Translations under genes and position numbers: made by a program
The notes under the pieces: model-generated
What the model was told of the DNA's origin: nothing
What the model saw: the letters and a program-made list of their open reading frames with translations, nothing else
The model's database searches: none
Shown: one piece after another, positions 16,636 to 26,079 of the stretch
Layout of the letters: each line of letters begins with the position of its first letter
Numbering within the stretch: position 1 is the first letter of the stretch
Source of the DNA: JAJAZB01 sp965249815
Lineage (GTDB): Bacteria; Bacteroidota; Bacteroidia; Cytophagales; Spirosomataceae
DNA length: 64,000 nt
Assembly: GCA_965249815.1 (NCBI GenBank)
Contig: CBDFMV010000003.1
Coordinates: 3,658,001-3,722,000, forward strand
Direction of reading: 5' to 3'

Positions 16636-18231
16636 ATGGAAAAAATGACGAAACCCGCAGTACCGGCGGACGGCCTGGAAGGGCTGAAGCAATACGGCCT
16701 GACCGACGCCATTTCGGGTTTTCTGGTATTTCTTCTGGCCCTGCCGCTCAGTTTGGGAATTGCCAGGGCGTCGGAATTCCCGCCGTTGATGGGCCTGGTG
16801 ACGGCGATGATTGGCGGCATTGTCGTGAGTGTTATTGCAGGTTCCCGATTAACGATCAAAGGCCCGGCGGCAGGGCTTATCGTGATTGTGACCGGGGCGG
16901 TAGCCGGGTTTGGGGGTGGCGAACGGGGCTGGCACCTTGCCCTGGGCGCGATCGTGGTGGCGGGATTGGTGCAGGTGCTGTTCGGTGTTTTTAAACTGGG
17001 CCGGTTGTCCGAACTGTTTCCGCTTTCGGCGGTACACGGCATGTTGGCGGCGATTGGCCTGATTATCATTGCCAAACAAATTCATGTGCTGCTCAACATC
17101 GATCCGGCCCTGACCAAGGGCAAAGCGCCGTTTGAATTGTTCGCGATGATTCCGCAGAGTCTGGCGCACCTCGACCCGAAGGCGACGTTCATCGGGGTGG
17201 TGAGTCTGGCCATCGTGCTGGGGCTGCCGATGCTCAAGCACCCGATTGTCCGTAAAATCCCCGCGCCCCTGTTGGTGTTGCTGTTCGCCATTCCAGCGGG
17301 ACTGTTGCTGGATTTCCAACACACCGAACCCAAGTATGCCCTGGTTCACCTTGGCAATTTGCTTGAGAGCGTGAAGGTAAACGTCGATTTCAGCGGTATC
17401 GCGCAGGTGGGCACGTTTGCCAAGTACGTCGTGATGTTTGCGGTGGTGGGCAGCCTCGAATCGCTGCTGACGGTGAAGGCCATCGACGGGCTTGACCCCT
17501 ACCGGCGCAAGTCGGATTACAACAAAGACCTGATTGCCGTGGGCACGGGCAACGTACTCTCGGCAGTGCTGGGTGGCCTGCCGATGATTTCGGAGGTGGC
17601 CCGCAGCTCGGCCAACGTGGCCAACGGGGCCAGAACCCGCTGGGCGAACTTCTTTCACGGCGTTTCGATGCTCGTGTTTGTGCTGCTGGCTTCGCGCCTG
17701 ATTGAACTGATCCCGAATACGGCCCTGGCGGCGATGCTCATCACTGTGGGCATTCGGTTGGCGCACCCGAAGGAGTTTATTCACGCGTACCGAATCGGAT
17801 GGGAACAATTGGTGGTCTTCTGCGTGACGATTGTTTTTACCCTCGGTGTGGACCTGCTCGTGGGCATCGGCGCCGGGATGGCCGTGAAACTCATCATCCA
17901 CTTTTTCAATGGGCAGCCCCTGAGCGCCACCTTCAAAGCCCCCGTGCGGGTGTACACCCTGAAGGGTGATTTTGTGGTCGAAATCAGTTCGGCGGCGGTG
18001 TTTACCAATTGGCTGGGCATCAAAAAGCAACTCGACGCCATTCCGGCGGGCAGCAACGTGACCATCAACCTGTCGCAGACCCGCCTCGTCGATCACTCGG
18101 TGATGGAGAATCTGCACCTGTTCGAGCAGTCGTACAACGAAGCGGGCGGGCACTGCCACATCACCGGGTTGGAACGGCACAAGGCCATGTCGGGGCACAG
18201 GCTGGCCGCCCGGAAACTGAGTTTGTCGTAA
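16636..18231 (+). CDS. SulP-family inorganic anion transporter with STAS domain
   Basis: 531 residues. The N-terminal 430 residues contain the SulP transmembrane core (DAISGFLVFLLALPLSLGIA near the start, later GLPMISEVARSSANVANGA). A cytosolic STAS domain spans about 440-525 (FVVEISSAAVFTNWLGIKKQ, then VTINLSQTRLVDHSVMENL). SulP proteins move sulfate, bicarbonate or other anions across the inner membrane; the substrate here is open. The next gene, 79 bp downstream, is an outer-membrane porin on the same strand, so the two may form a two-membrane uptake route. Bicarbonate transport by this branch is plausible, not shown. Confidence 0.92.
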   Translation: MEKMTKPAVPADGLEGLKQYGLTDAISGFLVFLLALPLSLGIARASEFPPLMGLVTAMIGGIVVSVIAGSRLTIKGPAAGLIVIVTGAVAGFGGGERGWHLALGAIVVAGLVQVLFGVFKLGRLSELFPLSAVHGMLAAIGLIIIAKQIHVLLNIDPALTKGKAPFELFAMIPQSLAHLDPKATFIGVVSLAIVLGLPMLKHPIVRKIPAPLLVLLFAIPAGLLLDFQHTEPKYALVHLGNLLESVKVNVDFSGIAQVGTFAKYVVMFAVVGSLESLLTVKAIDGLDPYRRKSDYNKDLIAVGTGNVLSAVLGGLPMISEVARSSANVANGARTRWANFFHGVSMLVFVLLASRLIELIPNTALAAMLITVGIRLAHPKEFIHAYRIGWEQLVVFCVTIVFTLGVDLLVGIGAGMAVKLIIHFFNGQPLSATFKAPVRVYTLKGDFVVEISSAAVFTNWLGIKKQLDAIPAGSNVTINLSQTRLVDHSVMENLHLFEQSYNEAGGHCHITGLERHKAMSGHRLAARKLSLS

Positions 18232-18310
18232 CCACCTGACCGGGTAGGTGGGCCAACGCCTGGTTTGCCCGCCTGACCCTACCGCGTCTTTTTCTCCTGC
18301 GTCCCTTCAG

Positions 18311-19666
18311 ATGTTTCAAAAAATCCTCACGTCGGCTTTGCTGGTGACTGGCCTCGCGGTTCGGCTGTTCGCTCAGAAATTTCCCCACGATGGGCGGCTT
18401 TACTTAGGCAACGACAGCACGCGTTATTTCAAGTTTACGCTCAACAACCAACTCTGGCTGCGGCGTACGCAGGCCAACCCCGGCTCGACCGTCAACGGTT
18501 TCGACAAAAGCCAGATCACCGACATCGGCATCCGCCGGATGCGGATTCAGGCCTACGGGCAACTGACCGACCGGGTTTTTATTTACACGCAGTTTGGCAT
18601 CAACAACTTCAATTACCTGAGCGCCCGCAAAGCCGGGTTCTTCGTCCACGACGCCATCGGCGAATACGCGTTCGTTAAAACCCGGCTGTCGCTCGGCATG
18701 GGCCTGTCGGCCTGGAGCGGGTTGTCGCGCTATTCGTCGCCTGCGGTGGGCACGATCATGGGCGTCGATGCGCCGCTTTTTGAGCAAAGTACCAACGACG
18801 TGACCGACCAGTTTTTGCGGAAACTGAGCGTGTACGCCAAGGGAAAGCTGGGTAAATTCGACTACCGGCTGGTGATGAGCAACCCGTTGGCGTTCCAGAC
18901 CGAAACCGCGCCGAACACCGTCGCGGTGGTGAAAGTACCGGCGGGCACGGCCAATTTTTCGCCCAAACCGCCCCGGATGCAGTGGAACGGCTACTTTCAG
19001 TGGCAGTTTTTCGACCATGAAAGCAACCTGACGCCCTACATGGCGGGCACGTACCTCGGCACGAAGCGGGTGTTCAACATCGGCGCAGGGTTCGTGTACC
19101 AACCCGAGGCGATGCTGCATACCACGTTGGGTAGCGCGTCGGGCCGGACGGTCGACAGCGTTTTCACGGCAATGCGCCAACTGGCCGTGGACGTGTACTA
19201 CGACGCACCCATCGGCACCAAAGGCTCGGCCCTGCACGCGTACGCGGCATTCAGCAACTTTGATTTTGGCCCGAACTACGTGCGCGACAATGGGCCGATG
19301 AACCCCGCCAACGGCAACAAACTTCCGACGGTGCTCAACGGGCCTGGGAATGGGTTTCCGCTGGTAGGCACGGGCAATGTGTTTTACGTCCAGGTGGGCT
19401 ATAAACTTCGCAACGGCTTGCTCGGAACGTACGGGACGCTCATGCCGTACGCCAGCGTGCAACACGCCGATTTTGAGTTGCTGAACGATCCCGGCAATTA
19501 TTACGACGCGGGCGTCAACTGGTTGCTGGCCGGGCACACGTCCAAGTTGACGCTGGCTTACCAGAGCCGCCCGGTGTACGTGTCGACCGCCCTCTCGCCG
19601 ACCGACTACCGCCTCACCGAACACCGGGGCAGCCTGGTGCTGCAATACCAGGCCTATTTCAATTAA
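18311..19666 (+). CDS. Outer-membrane porin (phosphate-selective-porin-like)
   Basis: 451 residues from the ATG at 18311. A signal peptide ends near RLFAQ, and the rest is an aromatic-ended beta-strand series (NNQLWLRRTQ, RIQAYGQLTDRVFIYTQFGINNF, KLGKFDYRLVMSNPLAF) ending in the strand SLVLQYQAYF, typical of a porin C-terminus. It resembles the OprO/OprP-like porin group of Bacteroidota. Probably co-transcribed with sulP (79 bp gap) and followed by a terminator. Anion selectivity is inferred from context only. Confidence 0.82.
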   Translation: MFQKILTSALLVTGLAVRLFAQKFPHDGRLYLGNDSTRYFKFTLNNQLWLRRTQANPGSTVNGFDKSQITDIGIRRMRIQAYGQLTDRVFIYTQFGINNFNYLSARKAGFFVHDAIGEYAFVKTRLSLGMGLSAWSGLSRYSSPAVGTIMGVDAPLFEQSTNDVTDQFLRKLSVYAKGKLGKFDYRLVMSNPLAFQTETAPNTVAVVKVPAGTANFSPKPPRMQWNGYFQWQFFDHESNLTPYMAGTYLGTKRVFNIGAGFVYQPEAMLHTTLGSASGRTVDSVFTAMRQLAVDVYYDAPIGTKGSALHAYAAFSNFDFGPNYVRDNGPMNPANGNKLPTVLNGPGNGFPLVGTGNVFYVQVGYKLRNGLLGTYGTLMPYASVQHADFELLNDPGNYYDAGVNWLLAGHTSKLTLAYQSRPVYVSTALSPTDYRLTEHRGSLVLQYQAYFN

Positions 19667-19686
19667 TCCTGGTTTATGACACGCCA

Positions 19687-19721
19687 GCCTGCCGCCGGGT
19701 AGCCCGGTGCAGGCGATTTTT
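19687..19721 (+). terminator. Intrinsic terminator after the sulP-porin pair
   Basis: GCCTGCCGCCGGG, TAG, CCCGGTGCAGGC with a one-base bulge, followed by GATTTTT. It lies 20 bases after the porin stop. Confidence 0.65.
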
Positions 19722-19786
19722 CGGTATGATTTTGGAGAACAGCGCCCGCTGAACTCACGGGGCACCGATCGGCCTGGTGCGGGGCC

Positions 19787-20932
19787 TCAACTCCGCACCC
19801 GCCCGGCCAGCAGGGTGATGATCACCCCCAGCGCAACCACCAGCCCGAGCGCGCCGCGCAGGGTGACCGCCTCGGCCAGAAAGCCAATCGCGGGCGGACC
19901 AAGCAAAAATCCGGTGTTGCCCACCGTCGAAACCGCCGTCAGCGCCAGCCCGGCCGACATGGTTTCGGAGCGCCCGGCCACGCTGTACACCAGCGGCACC
20001 ACCGTGGCCACGCCCACGCCAATCCCCATGAAGCCTGCTACCACTGCAACCGGCAGCGGCACCAGCACCGCCAGTGCCATGCCAGCGGCAATGAACAACC
20101 CGCTGAATTGCAGCATCCGGCGGATGCCGAACCGCGCCGTGAGCCAGTCGCCGCCGAAGCGTCCGGCGGCCATCGTGAAGGTAAACGCCGTGTAGCCCGT
20201 GGTGGCCACGCCCGCCCCGCGCAGGGTTTGTTTGTAGTAAATGCCCGACCAGTCGGCCATGGCGCCTTCGGTGAGCATGCAGGCAAAGGCGATCAAACCC
20301 AGCAGGAGCAACGGGCGGTCGGGCAGGGCAAAAAGCGGTTGTTTTGCGCTCCCCTGCCGGTCGGTGCCCAGCAGAAACCGGTACGCCACCAGTCCGAGCG
20401 CAACGGTAGCCACGCCAACGAACAGAAAATGCCGGAATGGCGACACATGGTTGGCCGCCAGCACGCCACCCAGGGCCGCGCCCGTCATGGCACCCAAGCT
20501 CCACAGGCCATGAAACGACGAAAGAATGGGTTTTCCCCACCCGATTTCAACGGCCACGCCCTGCGTGTTGAGCGAAATGTTCATCATGTTTTCAAACGCC
20601 CCGAACACGAACAGCACGGCAAAAAGCCCCCAACTGGTGGTGGCCAGCCCGATGACGGGGAGCGTCAGGGCCAGGGCCAGCGTCACGAGCACGGCCATCG
20701 CCCGGCTGCCCAACCGGGTGACCACGGCCCCCGTGAAAAGCAGGGAAATCATCGACCCGGCGGGCATCCCGATCAGCACCCCGCCCAACTGCGCCACGCT
20801 CAGGTGCAGGCGCTCCTGAATATCGGGAATGCGCGAGGCCCACGTGGCGAAGCCCACGCCCATCGCGTAAAACAATGACCCCGTCGCGACGCGGGCAGCC
20901 AGGGGTTTTTCTTTTTCAAACGTCAGTTCCAT
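19787..20932 (-). CDS. MFS transporter (YbjJ/FucP-like)
   Basis: 381 residues from the ATG at 20932; the extended upstream frame has no transporter character. Twelve hydrophobic segments. SLFYAMGVGFATWASRIPDI in TM1 and the MMNISLNTQGVAVE and SSFHGLWSLGAMTGAALGG regions are typical of the YbjJ branch of the major facilitator superfamily. Substrate unknown; sugars or small metabolites are possible. Fourteen bases downstream of the nucleotidase gene on the same strand, so likely in one transcript with it. Confidence 0.88.
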   Translation of the reverse strand: MELTFEKEKPLAARVATGSLFYAMGVGFATWASRIPDIQERLHLSVAQLGGVLIGMPAGSMISLLFTGAVVTRLGSRAMAVLVTLALALTLPVIGLATTSWGLFAVLFVFGAFENMMNISLNTQGVAVEIGWGKPILSSFHGLWSLGAMTGAALGGVLAANHVSPFRHFLFVGVATVALGLVAYRFLLGTDRQGSAKQPLFALPDRPLLLLGLIAFACMLTEGAMADWSGIYYKQTLRGAGVATTGYTAFTFTMAAGRFGGDWLTARFGIRRMLQFSGLFIAAGMALAVLVPLPVAVVAGFMGIGVGVATVVPLVYSVAGRSETMSAGLALTAVSTVGNTGFLLGPPAIGFLAEAVTLRGALGLVVALGVIITLLAGRVRS

Positions 20933-20946
20933 CGTTTCGGGGGCCG

Positions 20947-21510
20947 TTAGAACGAGCCGAACGCCAGCGATTCCTGATCGATGGACGTTGGCAGCAGTAA
21001 CTCGTGTACTTCGCGCCACGACGCAACCCGCGTGTAGCCCGTCAGGTTGGCGTTGTGCGGTGCCGAAAAAAGGAGCGGTTTGCCCTCGAATACCCGCAGG
21101 TTCTTTTCGTGGTCGTCGATGAGGTAATCGGCCTTAATCATGTATTTGTGGCCGCAAAAAACGATGTACCGCCAATCGATGAACGGGAAATGCTCGCCCA
21201 TCCACGCCAGCTTTTCGTGCAGCGAAAGCGGAAATTCCATCGCCGCCGACACGATGAAGACTTCGTAGCGTTCCTGGAGTTTTCTAACGACCTCCTGACT
21301 GTCGGGAATCACTTGCATTCCCCGGAAAAAGCCCGGCTCGAAGAGCCACTCGCGGATAGTTTCGCGGTGAATGTCCGTGACCTCGGCCCAGTCTTTACCC
21401 CAGAGGGCGGCTTTTTCGATGCGCGTACCCGTCCGCTCTTCGAGGTATTCCAGAAAACGAAGCGTGGCGTCGGCCAGCACGTCGTCCATGTCGATGGCAA
21501 TGCGTTGCAT
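20947..21510 (-). CDS. 5'-nucleotidase / deoxyribonucleotidase family (NT5C-like HAD)
   Basis: 187 residues from the ATG at 21510. HAD motif I is IDMDDVLADAT (Asp7, Asp9), followed by a cap region with TGTRIEKAALWGKDWAEV, motif II FIVSAAMEF and motif III/IV YLIDDHEKNL. This matches the small 5'(3')-deoxyribonucleotidase family, which dephosphorylates dNMPs. The frame extends upstream to 21648, but that part contains the word repeat before the HAD gene and no domain, so the shorter start is used. Confidence 0.85.
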   Translation of the reverse strand: MQRIAIDMDDVLADATLRFLEYLEERTGTRIEKAALWGKDWAEVTDIHRETIREWLFEPGFFRGMQVIPDSQEVVRKLQERYEVFIVSAAMEFPLSLHEKLAWMGEHFPFIDWRYIVFCGHKYMIKADYLIDDHEKNLRVFEGKPLLFSAPHNANLTGYTRVASWREVHELLLPTSIDQESLAFGSF

Positions 21511-21557
21511 TTCGAATGAAGGGTTAAAATGGCGGATGGATAATTGAAGACCGGTGC

Positions 21558-22265
21558 CTACTGCGCATTTTCCATGAGCAATTCTCCATTCTCCATTGGC
21601 TGCGTTTGCCCCAGCGCCAGCAGGCGTCCGACGGTCTCGTTCGTCCAAGCCTCGACGAGCCAGTCGGCGGGGCCGAGGTTCTGGTGGCCCGAGTTGGGGT
21701 TCACGAACCCGACGCAGAACATCCCCGCCGCTTTGGCTGCTTTCACGCCGTTGGTCGAGTCCTCGATAACCACGCAGTCGTCGGGAGTCAGGCCAAAATG
21801 GGCGGGCTGGCGAAGAAAAATTTCCGGGTCGGGTTTAGCGCGCGGTACGTCTTCGCCGGAGAGCACGTGTTCAAAAAAAGACCCCAATCCCGAGCGTTCG
21901 AGGCACAATTGCACCATCCGCCGCTGGTTAGACGAGGAGAGCGCCAGCCGGAAACCGGCTTCGCGGAGGGTTTCGAGCAACGCCGGAATGCCCGCAATAA
22001 CCGGGAACGGCTCCAGGTTGGCGAACACCTCCATCAGTAAATCGTACTCGCGCTCCACGTAGGTTTCGGGATCTTCGGGCAGTTGGTACAGCGCCTTGTA
22101 GCGCGTGTAAATTTCCCGCGACGACACACCCGTGAAGCCGTCAATTTCGGCCTCGGTGAGCGTGATGCCGAGGTTTTCTTTAAAAAAGACGGGGTGGAAA
22201 CGGTGGTAGACGACCTCACTGTCGATGAGCACGCCGTCCATGTCGAAAATGATCAGTTTTTTCAT
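21558..22265 (-). CDS. HAD phosphatase, beta-phosphoglucomutase-like
   Basis: 235 residues from the ATG at 22265. Motif I is IIFDMDGVLIDSE (Asp8, Asp10), with a helical cap, SSSNQRR as motif II, Lys in AKPDPEIFLR as motif III and CVVIEDSTNGVKAAKAAGM as motif IV. Sugar-phosphate phosphatases and beta-phosphoglucomutases share this layout. The last dozen residues (QPMENGELLMENAQ) come from an ATGGAGAATGGAG-type word repeat and are probably a non-functional tail. Divergent from the DeoR regulator, with an inverted repeat between them. Confidence 0.88.
   Translation of the reverse strand: MKKLIIFDMDGVLIDSEVVYHRFHPVFFKENLGITLTEAEIDGFTGVSSREIYTRYKALYQLPEDPETYVEREYDLLMEVFANLEPFPVIAGIPALLETLREAGFRLALSSSNQRRMVQLCLERSGLGSFFEHVLSGEDVPRAKPDPEIFLRQPAHFGLTPDDCVVIEDSTNGVKAAKAAGMFCVGFVNPNSGHQNLGPADWLVEAWTNETVGRLLALGQTQPMENGELLMENAQ
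21571..21599. repeat. Word repeat forming the 3' end of the HAD gene
   Basis: On the minus strand, ATGGAGAATGGAGAATT is followed by the related GCTCATGGAAAATG. The repeat supplies the C-terminal tail of the HAD protein and lies about 60 bases upstream of the nucleotidase start. Confidence 0.45.
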
Positions 22266-22286
22266 GGGAAGAAAATAATGACGCAA

Positions 22287-22310
22287 AAAACCGAATATAT
22301 CTGCGGTTTT
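22287..22310. promoter_or_regulatory. Inverted repeat AAAACCG-N10-CGGTTTT, candidate DeoR operator
   Basis: Perfect 7-bp arms separated by 10 bases lie in the 94-bp region between the divergent HAD and deoR genes. Placement suits an operator controlling both, and DeoR-family proteins usually bind near their own gene. It could instead be a weak hairpin in the 5' leader of the HAD gene. Confidence 0.4.
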
Positions 22311-22359
22311 CCAAATTAATATTGCGTTAATTTGAAGTAGAAAAACGAATAAAACCGAA

Positions 22360-23118
22360 ATGCTCCGCGAAGAACGCCTGCAATTCATCCTGAAAAAGCT
22401 GCAAACCAATGCCCGCGTCGCCTCGGTGGCGCTGAGCGACGAACTCGGCGTGTCGGACGACACCATCCGGCGCGACCTCCACGAGCTGGCCGAGAGCGGG
22501 TTACTGCGAAAAGTCCACGGCGGGGCCATTCCGGCGGTACCCAAAGCCCCGGCTCCGCTCAAATTGAGCGAGCGGCTGCTGTACGCCCAGGCCGAAAAAG
22601 AGGAAATCGCCCGCAAGGCCGTCAAGCTGTTTCACGACGGCCAGACCGTCATTCTCGACAACGGCTCAACCAACATGCTCATTGCCAAAACCTTGCCGCC
22701 GGAGTTGCGGGCTACCGTGTTTACCAACAGTATTCCCATTGCCCAAATCCTGAGCGAGCACCCCTGCGTCGAGGTGATTCTGTTGGGCGGACGCATTTTC
22801 AAGCGGGCGCAGGTGGCCGTGGGTACGGCGGTGACAGCGGCCCTCGACGATCTGCGCCCCGATCTGTGCATCCTCGGCGTGTGCAGCATTCACCCCGAGG
22901 TCGGTTTGACCACGCCCGACTGGGAGGAGAGTTTGGTGAAGCAAAAAATGGGGCAGGTATCCCGCAAACTCGTCACCACGGCCTGGCGCGACAAGTTCAA
23001 CACCGCCGAAACCTGCCGGGTCTGCGCCTGCGACGAGCTGGATGTACTCATCGTCGAGTCATCGATACCAACCGGCCAGTTGGACGTGTACCGGAAACTG
23101 GGCGTGGAAGTGTGGTGA
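22360..23118 (+). CDS. DeoR/GlpR-family transcriptional repressor
   Basis: 252 residues. The N-terminal winged helix covers about residues 1-57 (VALSDELGVSDDTIRRDLHE, the family recognition helix), followed by KVHGGA and the sugar-phosphate-binding DeoR_C domain with ILDNGSTNMLIAKTL, TNSIPIAQIL and LLGGRIFK. Members bind phosphorylated sugars and usually control adjacent sugar genes. The divergent HAD sugar-phosphatase and the convergent GH13 enzyme fit that role. Ends 13 bp before the GH13 stop. Confidence 0.92.
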   Translation: MLREERLQFILKKLQTNARVASVALSDELGVSDDTIRRDLHELAESGLLRKVHGGAIPAVPKAPAPLKLSERLLYAQAEKEEIARKAVKLFHDGQTVILDNGSTNMLIAKTLPPELRATVFTNSIPIAQILSEHPCVEVILLGGRIFKRAQVAVGTAVTAALDDLRPDLCILGVCSIHPEVGLTTPDWEESLVKQKMGQVSRKLVTTAWRDKFNTAETCRVCACDELDVLIVESSIPTGQLDVYRKLGVEVW

Positions 23119-23131
23119 GAGAATCAGCACC

Positions 23132-25276
23132 TCACTTGATTTTCCCAATCAACACCTGAAACGGTTTCAGTTTCAGGCTGGCGGGATTTGCCTTGAACAC
23201 CTGTCCTGAAATCGGGTCAAGGAATTCCACCATTGGTGGAAGCGCCTGGCCCGCTACGGTCGTTTTCACCGCTTCTTCGTTTTTGCTCAACGACACGAAC
23301 ACGAGCGAACTTTTCCCGGGCAGTTTCCGCAAGGCGCTAAAAATTAGTGGGTTGTCGGATTTTACGTCGCGCAGCACCAACTCGCCCCGCGTTAGTTCGG
23401 GCCGGTCACGCCGGACGTTGAAAAGTTTCCGGTAGTACTCGAAGGTCTGCGGGTTGTCGTCGGGGTTGAATGGGTGATTCGGGTCGCCCGCGAAGGCTTC
23501 GGGAATGCCCACCAGCGCGTGAATGCTGTCGAACGCCAGGAAGAGCGGCGAGTAGCCGTTGAAGTGGAAAAACCAGCTTGTGTCGTGGTTGCGGGCGAAA
23601 AACACGCGGTTAACCCCGGCGGGCAGCATCGCAAACACGTTGGCGAGGTAGGTTTTGTACTGCGCTGCCGTGTACGTGCCGCGTTCCAACCCTTCGAGCA
23701 GCACCGTGGCGGCTTCGGTCTGGTTGTCGTGGCCGAGGTTGCTGACCGAATAAAACACCGGCCCGAACACTTCGCTGAGCAGCATGGCGTCGGGTTTGCG
23801 GGTGCGCAGCGCGTCGAGCATGGCGCGCATCAGTTCGGGAGCGGCGCTGCCGGGGCGGTAGGCGGGGTAGGGCAGGGCGGCGTGCCAGCCAGGGCCTTTG
23901 TACGAGGCAGCGTCCACCCGGTAGCCGTCGATGCCGTAGGTGGCGAGGTCGTGCGTGACCAGCTCAACCATGTACCGCTGGTAGGCAGGCGCGGCCCAGT
24001 CGGTAGTAATGCTGCCCCAGGTGGGGTGCCAGGCCAGCGAGTCGCCCGATTCGGCTTTCAGGAACAACTCCGGGCGCTTTTTGGGAACGTCCGATTTTAC
24101 GTTGAAGCCGTGAATGACCATGTCGAACATCACGCGCATGCCGAGGTCGTGGGCGGTTTTTACGAGCGTTTTCAACTCCGCTTCCGTGCCGAATTTCGGG
24201 TCGACCGCAAACGGCTCGAGCGGACTGTACCCGCCCTGCCAGTGCGGCATCAGGTAGAGCACGTTGAACCCGACCTGCCGGTAAAAAGGTAGTTTCTTCG
24301 TAATTCCCCGAAAACCTTCCTTAAAATACGGCGGATACACTTCCAGAATGACCGCGTCTCGCACCCAGTCGGGGGTGAGTGGGTCGAGCGGCATGGTGGC
24401 GGTCACCATCCGGCGGTACGCGCCGAGCGCGGCGGGCAGATCGGTGGTCAGCACGATTTCCTGCGCATCCGATTCGACCGTTTGGCCCGGCAGCAGGCGG
24501 TGGTAGCGGTAGTTTTCGTGGGCGAAGGAAAGACTCCGCCCGTCGCCGAGCACGAACGGGCGGTAGTTGGTTTCGCCGCCCGTGTCCATCCAGGCGGCGA
24601 GGGTTTGCGTGGTGGTCGGGTTGGAAATCGCCAGCAGGCCAAACCCGGCGTCGGGGGCGGAATGGAAACCGATTTTCCGGTTCACCAATGAATCGTATGG
24701 CGTTTCAGGCCGGAGGAATGTTTTCGGAAAAAACGGCCCCGGTGCATCTACGACGCAGTCTTTGGGCTTTCCCAGCGTGGGGGCAGGCACCAGAAACCGG
24801 AAGTTTTCCAGCTTGTCGGCAGGCGGCGTTTCACCCTCGCTGGCCCGTGCTTTTCGGGAGAGTCTCGCACTGCGAAGCAGCCTCGTTTCGCCGGGAAAAA
24901 GCGTGTACCGGCTCACCAGTTCGTAATCCGACCCCACGGCCAGCACGGTTTCCAGCGAAACGCCCCGCCGGTGCGGGTCCACGCTGACGTGGTAATCGGT
25001 CAGCCGCACCGGGTTTCCGGCCAGCAGCGGTTTGCCGTTCAGGCGCACGTCAAGCGTAGGGTCAGGCGACGGGCTGAGCAAATTCTGCCCGGTCGTTTTG
25101 GGAGTCAAAGCCAGCCAGTTGCCGGAGGTTTTGTCCACTTCCACCCGCCAGGCGGCGTTGCCCAACACGAGGCGATCGGGACGATCCTGCCAGAAAATAT
25201 CCTGGTACAGCGTGGTCTGGGCAGTGGCAAGGTGGGCGAGGAAAACAAACGGGGTGAGCAGCAGGCGCGATTTCAT
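23132..25276 (-). CDS. GH13 alpha-amylase family glycoside hydrolase, exported
   Basis: 714 residues. A signal peptide ends near LATAQ; residues 20 to about 310 form a beta-sandwich-type region and the rest a GH13 (beta/alpha)8 barrel. Catalytic signatures are GIDGYRVDAAS (nucleophile near Asp454), LLSEVFG (acid/base near Glu501) and ARNHDTSWF (His-Asp near 563). A short C-terminal beta domain follows. It would cleave alpha-glucans in the periplasm or outside; exact specificity is open. No SusC/SusD pair is adjacent, so it is not part of a standard polysaccharide utilisation locus in this window. Confidence 0.9.
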   Translation of the reverse strand: MKSRLLLTPFVFLAHLATAQTTLYQDIFWQDRPDRLVLGNAAWRVEVDKTSGNWLALTPKTTGQNLLSPSPDPTLDVRLNGKPLLAGNPVRLTDYHVSVDPHRRGVSLETVLAVGSDYELVSRYTLFPGETRLLRSARLSRKARASEGETPPADKLENFRFLVPAPTLGKPKDCVVDAPGPFFPKTFLRPETPYDSLVNRKIGFHSAPDAGFGLLAISNPTTTQTLAAWMDTGGETNYRPFVLGDGRSLSFAHENYRYHRLLPGQTVESDAQEIVLTTDLPAALGAYRRMVTATMPLDPLTPDWVRDAVILEVYPPYFKEGFRGITKKLPFYRQVGFNVLYLMPHWQGGYSPLEPFAVDPKFGTEAELKTLVKTAHDLGMRVMFDMVIHGFNVKSDVPKKRPELFLKAESGDSLAWHPTWGSITTDWAAPAYQRYMVELVTHDLATYGIDGYRVDAASYKGPGWHAALPYPAYRPGSAAPELMRAMLDALRTRKPDAMLLSEVFGPVFYSVSNLGHDNQTEAATVLLEGLERGTYTAAQYKTYLANVFAMLPAGVNRVFFARNHDTSWFFHFNGYSPLFLAFDSIHALVGIPEAFAGDPNHPFNPDDNPQTFEYYRKLFNVRRDRPELTRGELVLRDVKSDNPLIFSALRKLPGKSSLVFVSLSKNEEAVKTTVAGQALPPMVEFLDPISGQVFKANPASLKLKPFQVLIGKIK

Positions 25277-25359
25277 TCTGAAAAAAAGCAGATTTGGTAC
25301 TCAGAATAAATGCCCGCCGTCGTTTTTCTTACTCAACGTCGTAAACTTCCCTTCGCGCC

Positions 25360-26073
25360 ATGCCTTGTCCACCGCTGCTTGTCCGACTTTTTGCCCTGGG
25401 GCTGCTCCTGGCCGGGTGCAGCAAAAGCGCCGACTCACCCGCGCCGTCGGCGTCGGTAGGGCAGGAATTCAACTTTGAAACGGGACTCGAAGGCTGGCAG
25501 GTCGATTTTTCGGAATACCCCGTCGGGCAGGAAACGTTTTACGAACTGGGCAGCCGGTCGGCAAAACTACCCGCCAGCACCGGCTCGACGTCGGGGGCGA
25601 TTTTCGTCACGGGCAACAACCACAGCGACGACCTGTTCATGTTTCTGAAACGCCAGTTTACCGGGTTGAAGCCCGGCGCTACCTACGTGGCCACGATCAG
25701 CCTTCGGCTGGCTTCGCAGGATGCGGCCCAGTCGGTGGGCATCGGCGGCAGCCCCGGCGCTTCGGTGTTCGTGAAAGTGGGTGCGTCGCCGACCGAACCG
25801 GCGAAAATGGCCCAGGCGGGGCAGTACCATTTCAACCTCGACAAAGGCAATCAGGCCAGCGACGGCCGCGACGGCCGCACCGTGGGCGACATCGGGATTT
25901 CGGGCGCGGGAAACCGCTACCAACTCATCGGGCGCAGCAACGCCACCAAACCGCTCACGGTGAAAACCGACGCCAGCGGGGCGGTGTGGGTGTTTGTGGG
26001 CACCGATTCGGGTTTCGAAGGCAGCACGGCGGTGTACTACGACTGGGTGAACGTCGAGTTGAAGGAAAAATAA
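25360..26073 (+). CDS. Uncharacterised lipoprotein with carbohydrate-binding-like sandwich
   Basis: 237 residues, lipobox LLLAGC (Cys20). After a Ser/Pro-rich linker, the segment from FNFETGLEGWQVDFSEYP onward reads like a CBM/galactose-binding-type jelly roll: GLEGW, an ATYVATISLRL strand and a closing YYDWVNVELKEK strand. That pattern is common in surface proteins, but I cannot assign a family. Single gene with a terminator directly after. Confidence 0.75.
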   Translation: MPCPPLLVRLFALGLLLAGCSKSADSPAPSASVGQEFNFETGLEGWQVDFSEYPVGQETFYELGSRSAKLPASTGSTSGAIFVTGNNHSDDLFMFLKRQFTGLKPGATYVATISLRLASQDAAQSVGIGGSPGASVFVKVGASPTEPAKMAQAGQYHFNLDKGNQASDGRDGRTVGDIGISGAGNRYQLIGRSNATKPLTVKTDASGAVWVFVGTDSGFEGSTAVYYDWVNVELKEK

Positions 26074-26079
26074 AAAAAT

